Both the position numbers and the translations under genes were made by a program. This document shows positions 1-9,373 of a DNA stretch of 64,000 nt, one piece after another. Source of the stretch: Marivita sp. GX14005 (GTDB taxonomy: Bacteria > Pseudomonadota > Alphaproteobacteria > Rhodobacterales > Rhodobacteraceae); assembly GCF_023370775.1 (NCBI RefSeq), contig NZ_JAMCCQ010000002.1, positions 1-64,000 of the forward strand. Direction: 5' to 3'. Below the pieces are notes generated by a model, which had not been told where the DNA came from, ran no database searches, and saw only the letters and a list, made by a program, of their open reading frames with translations. Numbering within the stretch: the first letter of the stretch is position 1; each line of letters opens with the position of its first letter.

Positions 1-6
1 AATTAT

Positions 7-83
<77 letters not shown>

Positions 84-196
84 AATCACCCTTTTCTTAC
101 TACCATTCTGCCCCATCGGTTCGGTTGATTTCGCCGCCGACAACTGGGGCCATAGAAGTGCTATCTCAGCCTTCGGTTTATGATACCAATGTTGTC

Positions 197-889
197 ATGA
201 AACCATTTGTCGTATTGGAACTGCGTATCGGGCAGGTCGCACCGCTTGGTCCGAACGGTATTTGTTCGGGAATCGACAAGATGTCTGTCGAAGCACCGAC
301 ACTGGCGCGGTTCACTGGAATGGCCGGGGACGCCCAAGGCGATAGACGCCATCACGGCGGTCCTGACAAGGCGCTTCATGCTTATTCGGTAAAGCATTAC
401 GATGCGTGGGCGCGCGATCTTAGCGGGGATGCACAGCGGTTCCGTCCGGGGGCATTCGGCGAGAATTTGGTCGTCTCCGATGTCAGCGAAGCGGAAATCT
501 GTCTTTTCGATCGGTTTCGTCTTGGTGAGGCCATCGTCGAAGTCAGTCAGTCCCGTCAGCCGTGCTGGAGGCTCAATCTGAGGTTCGGCCGCCAGGATAT
601 GGCGCGGCTGGTTCAGCGCTCCGGGCGTACGGGTTGGTACTTCCGTGTGCTACAGGAAGGCCGCATAGCGCCCGGCGATGTTGCCAAGCCTATTGCGCGA
701 CCTGCCCCGGGGTGGCCGCTGGATCGCGTCTGGACCTTGCTATACGACGATACGTTGAACCGGGCGGCCTTGACTGATTTCGCCGCACTACAAGGATTGC
801 CGGAGCGATGGCGGATCATGGCCGAAAACCGGCTCGCGCGGGGTGAAGTCGAGGATTGGCGGCGCCGTATTGAGACACCCGGCACATAA
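197..889 (+). CDS. MOSC domain-containing protein (YiiM-like)
   Basis: The protein of about 230 residues matches the MOSC fold, a beta-barrel related to the C-terminal domain of molybdenum cofactor sulfurases. Visible family features are the GDRRHHGGPDKALHAYS stretch, the GAFGENLVV segment and the QPCWRLNLRFG segment carrying the conserved Cys. YiiM-type proteins bind molybdenum cofactor and reduce N-hydroxylated compounds; that role is inferred from the family. The frame opens at a TTG at 125, but ATG 197 (MKPFVVLELR) is where similarity to the family begins, so I use it. No partner gene is adjacent. Confidence 0.8.
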   Translation: MKPFVVLELRIGQVAPLGPNGICSGIDKMSVEAPTLARFTGMAGDAQGDRRHHGGPDKALHAYSVKHYDAWARDLSGDAQRFRPGAFGENLVVSDVSEAEICLFDRFRLGEAIVEVSQSRQPCWRLNLRFGRQDMARLVQRSGRTGWYFRVLQEGRIAPGDVAKPIARPAPGWPLDRVWTLLYDDTLNRAALTDFAALQGLPERWRIMAENRLARGEVEDWRRRIETPGT

Positions 890-988
890 CCGGATTGTAT
901 TTCACCTTCTCTGCCGAGGTGCTATTGAGCCCGGACGAGTGATCTATTCGACCGGGCAGGATCGCGACCCGGCAGGGGTTTGCAGAGC

Positions 989-2665
989 ATGGCGGATTTC
1001 GCACAATCAACGACCCGGCGAAAAGGTATCGTCGGAGCAGGCTTTCTTTGGCTTGTCGCGGCGATCGCGGCCGCGATTTGCGTCCTGCCGCATGTCAGCG
1101 TCCTGATCGCGGCGTTCCTGGGCTCGACCGAAACACTGCAATCCCTGGCGGAGACGGTGCTGGGACGATATACGCGCGCAACGGTTGGCTTGCTTTTCCT
1201 TGTTGTGCTGTTCAGCACCCTGATCGGTACCGTTGCAGCCTGGCTCGTGACAACGACGGAGTTTTTCGGCAGGCGCGTTCTGGAGATTGCGCTTGTCCTG
1301 CCGCTCGCCTTTCCGGCTTATGTGCTTGCCTATGCCTACACGCATGTGCTCGATCATCCGGGTATCGTGCAGACCACGCTGCGCTCGGTAATGGGCTGGG
1401 GGCCTCGCGATTACTGGTTTCCGGAAATCCGATCCCTTGGCGGAGCGGCGGCGATGTTGACGCTCGTTCTCTATCCATATGTGTATCTTCTGGCCCGCGC
1501 TGCGTTTTCCGCGCAGAGCGCGACCACGTTCTATGCCGCCCGATCCCTGGGGCAATCGAGGATTGGGGCATTCTGGAGAATTTCCCTCCCTTTGGCCCGT
1601 CCTGCCATCGCTTCCGGCGCCATGCTCGTCGGTATGGAAACCATCGCGGATTTCGGAACGGTTTCCTATTTCGGTGTTCAGACGTTCGCGGTCGGTATTT
1701 ATTCGAGCTGGTTCACCTTCGCCGATCGCGCCGCTGCCGCGCAATTGTCGCTAGGGCTTCTGGCCTTCGCGCTGCTTCTCGCGATTGTCGAGCGGATCAA
1801 TCGCGGTGAGGCGCGCTATGCTTTTGGGCGCAAGTTCGAGCGGATGCCGAGGGTTCGGCTGACCAAGGGGAAATCCGCACTTGCGTTCCTCGCATGTTTC
1901 CTGCCGGCCTTTCTGGGCGGAGTCTGGCCCGTCGTCATGCTGGCCGAGATGGCAATGGGTTCGGAACAAAGCCTGTTCAGTCCGCGATATCTCAAATTCG
2001 TTCAGAATTCGATTACATTGGGCGTCGTGGCGGCGCTGGTCACTGTTTCGGTTGCGGTTCTTTTCGGCAGCCTCGCGCGGACGCGGAAATCGTGGTTTGC
2101 CACGATCATCCTATATATCGGTCGGCTGGGCTATGCGGTTCCGGGCGGCGTGATTGCGGTTGGCCTTCTGGTGCCGTTCGCGCTTTTCGACAACGCACTC
2201 GATGCCTATATGCGCACGACCTTCGGAATCTCGACCGGGCTGCTTTTCACCGGATCGATCTGGCTGCTTGTCTGCGCCTATATGATCCGCTTTCTGGCTG
2301 CGGCTATCGGTGCCTATGAGGGCGGCGTTTCGGTTATCAATCCGAACATGGACGCTGCCGCGCGTGTGCTGGGGCAGAACGAATGGGGATTGCTCCGCAG
2401 AATTCATTTTCCGTTATTGAGGCCCAGCCTGTTCACCGCCTTGCTCATCGTTTTCGTCGATGTGATGAAGGAACTGCCAGCGACGCTGATCATGCGGCCC
2501 TTCAATTTCGACACGCTCGCCGTGCAGGCGCATCGTCTGGCATCGGACGAACGATTGTCGGGAGCGGCGGTTCCGAGCCTCGTCATCGTGGCCATCGGAA
2601 TCTTGCCGGTGATTTTGCTGTGCCTGAGGATCCGAACGGAGCAAGACGTGAAAAAGGGCGCCTGA
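989..2665 (+). CDS. Iron(III) ABC transporter permease (FbpB/AfuB type)
   Basis: This inner-membrane permease of 558 residues is the fused, double-length type of the Fe3+ family: two binding-protein-dependent permease domains in one chain, each with about six hydrophobic helices. EAA-like cytoplasmic loops sit around the residues AARSLGQSRIGAFWRISLP (first half) and AARVLGQNEWGLLRRIHFP (second half), where the ATPase docks. It moves ferric iron delivered by a periplasmic binding protein, presumably the convergent gene at 2697. No ATPase gene is next to it. ATG 989 has AGGGG upstream and is preferred over a TTG at 980. The stop codon lies inside the loop of a terminator hairpin. Confidence 0.88.
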   Translation: MADFAQSTTRRKGIVGAGFLWLVAAIAAAICVLPHVSVLIAAFLGSTETLQSLAETVLGRYTRATVGLLFLVVLFSTLIGTVAAWLVTTTEFFGRRVLEIALVLPLAFPAYVLAYAYTHVLDHPGIVQTTLRSVMGWGPRDYWFPEIRSLGGAAAMLTLVLYPYVYLLARAAFSAQSATTFYAARSLGQSRIGAFWRISLPLARPAIASGAMLVGMETIADFGTVSYFGVQTFAVGIYSSWFTFADRAAAAQLSLGLLAFALLLAIVERINRGEARYAFGRKFERMPRVRLTKGKSALAFLACFLPAFLGGVWPVVMLAEMAMGSEQSLFSPRYLKFVQNSITLGVVAALVTVSVAVLFGSLARTRKSWFATIILYIGRLGYAVPGGVIAVGLLVPFALFDNALDAYMRTTFGISTGLLFTGSIWLLVCAYMIRFLAAAIGAYEGGVSVINPNMDAAARVLGQNEWGLLRRIHFPLLRPSLFTALLIVFVDVMKELPATLIMRPFNFDTLAVQAHRLASDERLSGAAVPSLVIVAIGILPVILLCLRIRTEQDVKKGA

Positions 2666-2675
2666 GCGCCCTTTT
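2651..2675. terminator. Bidirectional intrinsic terminator
   Basis: GGGCGC and GCGCCC pair around a CTGA loop, with A4-5 before and T4 after, so it can work on both strands. It separates the convergent iron permease and iron binding-protein genes. The permease stop TGA forms part of the loop. Confidence 0.85.
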
Positions 2676-2696
2676 ACGGTTTCATTCCGGATCGGC

Positions 2697-3722
2697 TTAT
2701 TTCCAGCCAACCTCGTTGAAGATTTTCTGTGCCGTCGGCACGTTCTTTGCCACGTCGGACAGGTCGACATCGTCGGGGCGGAACAGGCCAAGCTGCGCAA
2801 CCGAGTCCGACAGACCCACGCCGGGAACTGCCGGGTATTCGTCATTCCCGCCGGAAAAGTATTTCTGTGCCTGATCGGAAGCGAGGTATTCGAGAAACTT
2901 GACGGCGTTTTCCTTGTTCGGGGCATTGGCCGCGACACCGCCGCCCGAGAGGTTCATATGCGCCCCTTCGGCGTTCTGCGCGGGGAAGACCCAACCGATA
3001 TTCTCGCGTGCGTCGGCTGGCAGACCGTCGACATCTTTCCGGATCGAACGGGCGAAATAGTAGGTGTTGGCGATGGAAATATCACATTCGCCGGAAACCA
3101 AGCCGCGAAGCTGGTCGGTATCGCCCCCCTGGGGCTCGCGCGCGAAGTTGTCGACCATGCCCTGCGCCCATTCGCGCGCCTTTTCCTCGCCATGGTTCTC
3201 GATGATCGAGCTCAGCAAGGTCTGCGCGTAAACATTGGTCGAAGAGCGGTGGCAAACCATGCCCTTGTATTGCGGATCGGCCAGCGACAGGTAATCGAGC
3301 GGCGGATTCTCCACATCGGTCTTGTCGTAGAAGATGATCCGCGCGCGCTGGCTGAACCCGAACCACTCGTTGTCCTTGTCCTTGAGGGATTCGGGAATGC
3401 GTGCCGCCAGAACATCGCTTTCAACAGGCTGCAGAACACCGGCTTCCTTCGCACGTTCGAGCCGCGATGTGTCGACCGTCAAAAGAATATCGGCGGGGGA
3501 ATTCGCGCCCTCGGCTTCCATACGAGCGATAAGTTCATCGCCCTTGCCCTCGATGCGATTGACGGTGATGCCGGTCGCTTCGGTGAAATCGGAATACAGC
3601 CGCTCATCGGTGTCGTAGTGGCGCGAGGAGTAGAGGTTTACTTCTCCGTCTGCAAAAGCGACGGTGCCGAGCGCTGTTGTCGCCGCGAGCGCGAGGAGTG
3701 AAGTTTTAGTGAAAAAGGGCAT
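2697..3722 (-). CDS. Fe(III) ABC transporter substrate-binding protein (FutA/FbpA family)
   Basis: The 341-residue precursor has a signal peptide (residues 1-24, hydrophobic stretch then AFA cleavage site) followed by EVNLYSSRHYDTDERLYSDF, the typical start of class II ferric-binding proteins. The NTYYFAR segment near residue 220 carries the paired tyrosines that coordinate iron in FutA/FbpA proteins. It captures Fe3+ in the periplasm for the permease encoded convergently. The two genes share a terminator instead of an operon, so they need separate promoters. Confidence 0.9.
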   Translation of the reverse strand: MPFFTKTSLLALAATTALGTVAFADGEVNLYSSRHYDTDERLYSDFTEATGITVNRIEGKGDELIARMEAEGANSPADILLTVDTSRLERAKEAGVLQPVESDVLAARIPESLKDKDNEWFGFSQRARIIFYDKTDVENPPLDYLSLADPQYKGMVCHRSSTNVYAQTLLSSIIENHGEEKAREWAQGMVDNFAREPQGGDTDQLRGLVSGECDISIANTYYFARSIRKDVDGLPADARENIGWVFPAQNAEGAHMNLSGGGVAANAPNKENAVKFLEYLASDQAQKYFSGGNDEYPAVPGVGLSDSVAQLGLFRPDDVDLSDVAKNVPTAQKIFNEVGWK

Positions 3723-3838
3723 GGGGGTCTCCGTGCTGTTAAACCTTATCGAAAAGGTCAGTTACACGAATCCGCCACAGGTTCAAGACATTCCGACAGA
3801 AACACTCGGACTTGGGGCGCGGTGAAATGAGGTCAAGA

Positions 3839-3872
3839 AAATGGCCCGCCAAGTTGACTTGGCGGGCCATTC
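3839..3872 (-). terminator. Intrinsic terminator of the RTX protease gene
   Basis: A 14-bp near-perfect stem (AATGGCCCGCCAAG paired with its complement) around a four-base loop is followed on the minus strand by a T-rich run (TTTTCTT). It lies about 30 bases past the stop of the RTX metalloprotease. Confidence 0.85.
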
Positions 3873-3901
3873 TTCGACGAATCATCGATTGCTGACGCGG
3901 G

Positions 3902-6028
3902 TCAGACCGCGAACGGATCGTCGAGCACACCGACCAGCGGCATCAGGAATTCGCCATTTACGGCATCCATTGCCGCGCTGTGCATGATCTCGATCGCCTC
4001 GACCGCATCGGACAGGCTCTGTGCGCTGCCGTCGAACAGGGCAAGCGCTTGCGTCGCATTGTCGACGTTGGACATGCCCTTATGAACAGAGAAGAATGCT
4101 CCGAGATCGGTTTTCTGCTCCAGATAGAGCTTGTCCGCCGCTTGCCGGTCGAGGAAAGCCTGAGACGCGCCTGCCGGAGCTTCGGCATCGACGCCGCGCA
4201 GCACTTCGAGGATGAATTCGCCGCGGGTGACATGACCGTCGTCCAGCGCCTTGGTCCAGAATTGCAGGCCTTCGGAATCCGGCGAGCGACCCAACACGTT
4301 CTGATACACATCGTAAGTGAACTTGATGTTGTTGGTGCCTTCCGGATAGACCTCGATCGTTTCCTCCTGGTCGGCGAAGTAATCCGCGATCTCCTCAAGA
4401 CTCATGCCATCTGCGTATTGCGTGCCCCAATAGGCGAGCCCAAGCGCATCGGGTGCGCGGTTGAAATAGGCGATATACATCTCGATGAAGAATTCCAGCG
4501 CTTCGGAATCAAGGCCGGTATGGCCGCCGAACTCGTCCAGCGCCATCGCACCATCCAGCGCCGGAATTTCGGTGCTGAAATCGATCAGTTCTACCGAATC
4601 GAGAACGACCTCGCCCCCGTCCGCACGGTTGGCGACGGTTACACCGTTTGCGCTGAAGGAAATCGTGAAGTCCGACTGATCGCCGCCGAAAACAGCGGTA
4701 TCCACGCCGTCACCACCTTCAATCCGCTCGACATCCTCGGAAACAACCAACGAGTCGTTGCCCGATGTGCCGCTGTGCTTGCCCTCTATCAACTCGAAAT
4801 TCGTGGCTGTAAGCGGAGATCCGCTTTGGAAATCGTGGAAAACGTCCACGGTGGTGCCGTCGCTCAACGTCACGCGGGAGACGTTTTCGGCGGCTTTGGT
4901 GACGGATGCCGCGGCAGCGGCCGTCGTGTCGAAACCGCTGTCAATCAGGCGGATGGTTTCGGTCGCGACGTCGAAGTCGGATATGGTGATCCTGTCATCG
5001 TTTTTCGCGATCTCGAAGACGTCCTGTCCGCTTTCGCCGAACAGGGTGTCATTCCCGGCGCCGCCGCGCAGAATGTCGTTGCCGGAGCCGCCTGCAAGGT
5101 AATCGTCGCCATTGCCGCCGATAAGAATGTCGTTCCCGGACTGGCCGAACAGGATGTCGTTTCCCGCCCCGCCGAGGAGCCGATCGTCGCCGCCGTCCCC
5201 CTGAAGTGTATCGTCACCGACCAAGCCGTTGATCGTATCGTTCACATCGCGACCGAAGACCAATTCACCGCGATCGGTCACGATGGGAGGCGTCGTTCCT
5301 TGCTTCGAAAATCCCGTGATCTCGTATCCGATATCCGCCAGGATCGCCTTGTCCACATCGCTGACCAGAACGCGCGTGCCGTCTGTCAGGGACGGATCGA
5401 GCGATACCGCATCATCGGCGAAGCCATTGCGGACGTGTCCGCCATCGGACGTTGTCGGGATCGGTCTGCCATCATTCTCGGCGCGTGCATTCGGGCCGGT
5501 GAAGCTGCTGCCTGACAGCCATTGATCGAACGCGCCGGAGGTTCCCACGCCGAGGATATGGCCGATCTCATGAACCGCAACCGATACGAAATCGCTCTCG
5601 TACCGTCCCGGATTACCAAGGCTGAAAGACCAGTCTGCGCTGGTGTCGAAGGTAATGGTGCCAGCCCAGGGTTCGAAATCGGTGACGGCGCCGGTGCCGC
5701 GGAAATCATCGCTGATGCGGGCATCATAAACGTCGCCAGCAGCATCCGTGCCATCGGGGCCGGCCAAGGCCAGCGTTGCGCCAGCCAGGTTCCGTGCACC
5801 GACAAAGACGATCAGATCGTCGACGGCTTGTGACAGGGTGACGGTTTCAATCCTGTCCGTCGTCGGATTGCGAATCTCGAATTGTGTGCCGGCGGGAAGA
5901 TCGTCGAATTCGTCATCGATGACCGTTTCCCACTGCGCGGCGGCCATTTCGAGCGCGGCGCGGCGGTCCGGGCTGTCGAAGAACCCGGAACTGTCGAAGC
6001 GATAATCGAATTTGATCGTGAACGTCAC
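3902..6028 (-). CDS. Secreted RTX metalloprotease with DUF4214 domain
   Basis: The protein of about 708 residues has three parts. Residues 1-240 are a zinc-metalloprotease domain with HEIGH at about 153-157. Residues 270-332 are tandem RTX nonapeptides (GGxGxDxLx) that bind calcium and mark type I secretion. A DUF4214 region ([12 protein letters not shown] and [15 protein letters not shown] repeats) follows to the C-terminus. The usual matrixin/serralysin third histidine after HExxHxxG is missing (the chain reads [11 protein letters not shown]); a His in SDGGH about 45 residues after the HExxH is the likely replacement. GTG 6028 is chosen because AAGGGAA stands 9 bases upstream and the extra 40 residues of the longer frame (ATG 6148) look non-coding. 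There is no Sec signal and no type I secretion genes nearby. Confidence 0.82.
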   Translation of the reverse strand: MTFTIKFDYRFDSSGFFDSPDRRAALEMAAAQWETVIDDEFDDLPAGTQFEIRNPTTDRIETVTLSQAVDDLIVFVGARNLAGATLALAGPDGTDAAGDVYDARISDDFRGTGAVTDFEPWAGTITFDTSADWSFSLGNPGRYESDFVSVAVHEIGHILGVGTSGAFDQWLSGSSFTGPNARAENDGRPIPTTSDGGHVRNGFADDAVSLDPSLTDGTRVLVSDVDKAILADIGYEITGFSKQGTTPPIVTDRGELVFGRDVNDTINGLVGDDTLQGDGGDDRLLGGAGNDILFGQSGNDILIGGNGDDYLAGGSGNDILRGGAGNDTLFGESGQDVFEIAKNDDRITISDFDVATETIRLIDSGFDTTAAAAASVTKAAENVSRVTLSDGTTVDVFHDFQSGSPLTATNFELIEGKHSGTSGNDSLVVSEDVERIEGGDGVDTAVFGGDQSDFTISFSANGVTVANRADGGEVVLDSVELIDFSTEIPALDGAMALDEFGGHTGLDSEALEFFIEMYIAYFNRAPDALGLAYWGTQYADGMSLEEIADYFADQEETIEVYPEGTNNIKFTYDVYQNVLGRSPDSEGLQFWTKALDDGHVTRGEFILEVLRGVDAEAPAGASQAFLDRQAADKLYLEQKTDLGAFFSVHKGMSNVDNATQALALFDGSAQSLSDAVEAIEIMHSAAMDAVNGEFLMPLVGVLDDPFAV

Positions 6029-6209
6029 GCCGTCATTTCCCTTTTGCTCTCGTTTCCGAAATCGGGCATTTGCCCGAAATTCCGGCGACGGTTGCACCCA
6101 TCTGGTTGGGAAGGCGTAAACGAGGAGTTTGGCGCTATCGTGATCCAATTGCGGCGAGAAACCCGCCGAATTGGAACAATTTTAGCGTTATGTCGGGCTT
6201 CGGAACGGG

Positions 6210-6629
6210 TCAGTCGCGCAGAACGAGCACCGATTTTGCCGAATGACGTACCAGCCGCGCGGCGTTCGAGCCGAGCAGATAATCCTTCAACTGAGGCTGA
6301 TGCGCCCCGATCAGGATCAGATCGACATCGAGCGAATTGGCCAGGGCGATGACCCGGTCATAGACGGTTCCCTTGAGCACATGCGCCTGCCCCGTAACGC
6401 CCGCCGCATCGATCTGACGTTTCAGCTCGGCTTCGGTCTCGACAAGGGCCGTTCTCTCGAACCCCTCATCGAGATAGGAGCCGACGATCGGCATGCCGAC
6501 ATTTGGAATGACCGACACGACATGCACCTCGCTGCCCCATTTCTCTGCAAAAAGCTTTGCGTGATTCAGCAGTTTCTCGGTTTCCCCCGGCAGGGAAACA
6601 TCCACCGGGACCAGTATTATGTCGAACAT
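6210..6629 (-). CDS. Universal stress protein, UspA family
   Basis: This 139-residue single Usp domain has the ATP-binding pattern GxxGx9GS near the C-terminus (GAHQ...LLGSNAARLVRHS), so it should bind ATP. It is the last gene of the TRAP-TAXI operon, starting 10 bases after the fused permease. UspA genes linked to TRAP transporters, such as TeaD of Halomonas, modulate transport activity; the same role is inferred here. It is cytoplasmic. Confidence 0.88.
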   Translation of the reverse strand: MFDIILVPVDVSLPGETEKLLNHAKLFAEKWGSEVHVVSVIPNVGMPIVGSYLDEGFERTALVETEAELKRQIDAAGVTGQAHVLKGTVYDRVIALANSLDVDLILIGAHQPQLKDYLLGSNAARLVRHSAKSVLVLRD

Positions 6630-6639
6630 GGAGCTCTCC

Positions 6640-9258
6640 TTAGAATGGGGGTTGGGTCATCCGGCGGCGTTGCAGCGCGACGACCATCAGAAGCAGCAGC
6701 AGGGCCGGGATGAAGAAAATCTCTTTCGGCAGCCTGTCATTCTCGATCTGAACCATCTCGATCTGCGCGGGCTTGTCGCCGTAGAAATCATACTCGTTCG
6801 CCAGCGTCTCGAAGAAGGGCGTTCCGGGGAACGGCTCCTCTAGCAGCAGCATGTCGCCATCCTCGATTACGCCAAGCCCGACCGCCTGAAGCCGTTCGAT
6901 GCCGGAGCCTTCGGCCTCAGGAGTGATCTGGATGGTCTTGGTTCCGACGATCCCGGTGTCGAAATCGGGAGCGGATACCGTGATCCGGGCTTCCTGTCCG
7001 ACAGGAAGCTCCCCGATTGCGGTCAATGCCGCCGGGCCCGTGTAGTCGGCATATCTCTCTTGCACCTGGTCGAGAAAAAAGCCGGGGCGGAACAGCATGA
7101 ACACCACGAGCATCATCACGACCGCTTCCCATTTACGGGTCTTGGCGATGAAATAGCCCTGGGTGACGGCCGCGAATGTCAGCATCGCGATGAGCGAAAT
7201 GAAGAAGACGAAAACAGCCTTCAGCGGTCCGACATCGATCAGCAGAAGATCGGTGTTGAAGATGAACATGAAGGGCAGAAGCGCCGTGCGGATGTCATAG
7301 GTGAAGCCCTGCACGCCGGTTTTGATCGGATCGCCCCGCGAGATCGCTGCCGCAGCATAGGCGGCGAGGCCGACGGGCGGCGTATCGTCGGCAAGGATGC
7401 CGAAATAGAACACGAACATATGCACCGCGATCAGCGGCACGATCAGACCCGCTTGCGCGCCGACGGAGACAATGACGGGTGCCATGAGTGACGAAACGAC
7501 GATGTAATTCGCGGTAGTTGGAAGCCCCATGCCGAGGATCAGTGACAGAACGGCCACGAGGAGCAAAAGGATGATGAGGTTCCCGCCGGAAATCACCTCG
7601 ATCACCTGCCCGATGATCTGATGCGCCCCGGTGAGCGAGATGGTCCCCACGATGATCCCTGCCGCGCCGGTGGCGACGCCGATGCCGATCATGTTGCGCG
7701 CACCTGCTTCGAGACCGAGGATGAAATCCTGCACGCCTGCGACGGCTCGATTGGCCAACTCGGATTCGCCCCGGAACAGCGCCTTGAGCGGACGGTGGGT
7801 AAGCGCAACGATGATCATCGCGATGGTCGCCCAGAAGGCCGACAGAGCCGGCGAGAGCCGATCCAGATGCTCGGTGCGCACCATGAGGTTCCAGACGAGA
7901 ACGAAGATTGGCAGCGCGAAATAGGCACCGCCGAGGAAGGTCGGCGTCAGCCGCGGGGCCGAAACGGCCTTTTCCTCGGATTTGTCGACCTTGAGATCGG
8001 GAAATTTCGAAGCGAGATAGACCAGCGCGATATAGGCCACGCCAAGCAGCACGAGCGCCGGATAGATCGTGGCGCCCGGCATCAGCGGCTCCAGCGCGGC
8101 GCGAAGCAGGACCACCAGATAGGTGATCGCGGCGAGCCCCAGAAAGCCCGACAGGAACAGAATGAGGATCAACGCGATGCCGATGTGACGACCGGGCTTC
8201 TCGAGCCCCTTCAGACCCAGCTTCAGGCTTTCCAGATGCACGATGTAAAGCAGCGCGATGTAGGAAATGACCGCCGGGAGAAAGGCGTGTTTGACCACAT
8301 CGATATAGGGAATGTTGACATATTCGACCATCAGGAACGCCGCCGCCCCCATGACGGGCGGCGTCAGCTGTCCATTGGTCGAGGAAGCGACTTCCACCGC
8401 GCCGGCCTTTTCGGACGAAAATCCGATCCGCCGCATTAGCGGGATCGTGAAGGTGCCGGTCGTCACCGTGTTCGCGATGGATGAGCCCGAGATCATCCCC
8501 GTCATCATGGAAGACAGAACGGCGGCCTTGGCCGGCCCCCCGCGCAGCGTGCCAAGCAAGGCAATGGCGACCTGGATGAACCAGTTGCCACCACCGGCTT
8601 TTTCCAGCAGCGCGCCGAACAGCACGAAGAGAAAAATCATCGAGGTCGAAACGCCGAGCGCAACGCCGAACACGCCTTCGGTCTGCATCCAGTAGTGGCC
8701 CATCGCCTTGGAGAAGGACGAACCGCCGTAATTGGTGATGCTGCCGATCCAACTCGAATAGCCGCCGAAGAAGGCAAGCGCGAGGAACAGCGACGCGATG
8801 ATGACCAGAGGCAGGCCGAGCGAACGATAGACCGCGATCATCAGGACGGTCATGCCGATGGCGGACATCACGATGTCTGTCGTGCTCCAGAGGCCGGGCC
8901 GCGCGGCGATATCGAAGCGAAAGACGATGAGATAAAGGCAGGCCGACACACCGAGGACCACGAACGCCCAGTCATAGATCGGAATCCGGTTGCGATGCCC
9001 GAAGATCGGAAATGCCAGCGTCGCAAGAGCGAGCGCGAAGGCGAGGTGAACGAAGCGCGCTTGCGCGACGATATTGGCGAAAAGCCCGATGCCGGTCGCC
9101 TGCGCCAGCACGCCCGGCAGTTTAGACGCGATATAAAGTTGGAACAGCGACCAGGCGATACAAAGCCCGAAGATCAGCGTGTCGGCGAAGATCCCGGCAT
9201 TGCGCGCACCGGTATCGGCTTCCGCAACCATGTCCTCGGCGGTTTTGGTCTCTGTCAT
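6640..9258 (-). CDS. TRAP transporter fused permease subunit (TAXI type)
   Basis: At 872 residues this is the fused DctQ-DctM membrane protein of TRAP-TAXI systems. Hydrophobic helices run through residues 25 to about 720, and the M-domain contains the glycine-rich GMGLPTTANYIVVSSLMAPV and FYFGILADDTPPVGLAAYAA segments typical of the family. A soluble C-terminal part of about 150 residues (TGIVGTKTIQ...) resembles the DUF3394 extension, ending in one more helix. It is an inner-membrane secondary transporter using an ion gradient; the substrate is unknown, probably an organic acid. It follows the binding-protein gene by 115 bases holding a hairpin, and precedes uspA. Confidence 0.9.
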   Translation of the reverse strand: MTETKTAEDMVAEADTGARNAGIFADTLIFGLCIAWSLFQLYIASKLPGVLAQATGIGLFANIVAQARFVHLAFALALATLAFPIFGHRNRIPIYDWAFVVLGVSACLYLIVFRFDIAARPGLWSTTDIVMSAIGMTVLMIAVYRSLGLPLVIIASLFLALAFFGGYSSWIGSITNYGGSSFSKAMGHYWMQTEGVFGVALGVSTSMIFLFVLFGALLEKAGGGNWFIQVAIALLGTLRGGPAKAAVLSSMMTGMISGSSIANTVTTGTFTIPLMRRIGFSSEKAGAVEVASSTNGQLTPPVMGAAAFLMVEYVNIPYIDVVKHAFLPAVISYIALLYIVHLESLKLGLKGLEKPGRHIGIALILILFLSGFLGLAAITYLVVLLRAALEPLMPGATIYPALVLLGVAYIALVYLASKFPDLKVDKSEEKAVSAPRLTPTFLGGAYFALPIFVLVWNLMVRTEHLDRLSPALSAFWATIAMIIVALTHRPLKALFRGESELANRAVAGVQDFILGLEAGARNMIGIGVATGAAGIIVGTISLTGAHQIIGQVIEVISGGNLIILLLLVAVLSLILGMGLPTTANYIVVSSLMAPVIVSVGAQAGLIVPLIAVHMFVFYFGILADDTPPVGLAAYAAAAISRGDPIKTGVQGFTYDIRTALLPFMFIFNTDLLLIDVGPLKAVFVFFISLIAMLTFAAVTQGYFIAKTRKWEAVVMMLVVFMLFRPGFFLDQVQERYADYTGPAALTAIGELPVGQEARITVSAPDFDTGIVGTKTIQITPEAEGSGIERLQAVGLGVIEDGDMLLLEEPFPGTPFFETLANEYDFYGDKPAQIEMVQIENDRLPKEIFFIPALLLLLMVVALQRRRMTQPPF

Positions 9259-9310
9259 CTTCCGTCCCCCCTGATCCGCACAATTGGCGTCTTGTTCTTA
9301 TCTTATACGG

Positions 9311-9346
9311 CAAAACGCCGGCGCATCCCAAGGACGCGCCGGCGCT
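9311..9346 (-). terminator. Intercistronic hairpin (attenuator) in the TRAP operon
   Basis: Nine-base arms CGCCGGCGC (9316-9324) and GCGCCGGCG (9336-9344) form a stem followed on the minus strand by TTTTG. It lies between the binding-protein gene and the permease gene. Partial termination or 3'-end protection there would yield more binding protein than permease, a common need in such operons. Confidence 0.6.
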
Positions 9347-9373
9347 GAATGTCAAATTGCAGGCAAAGGGGTG

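Noticed and set aside
5040-5220. Tandem repeat as possible CRISPR array
   Set aside because: The repeats are in-frame RTX nonapeptide codons of the protease and vary; there are no spacers. No CRISPR array is seen anywhere in the window.
3980-5515. Plus-strand open frame of 511 codons opposite the RTX protease
   Set aside because: Its valine-rich repeats are the reverse reading of the RTX nonapeptides.
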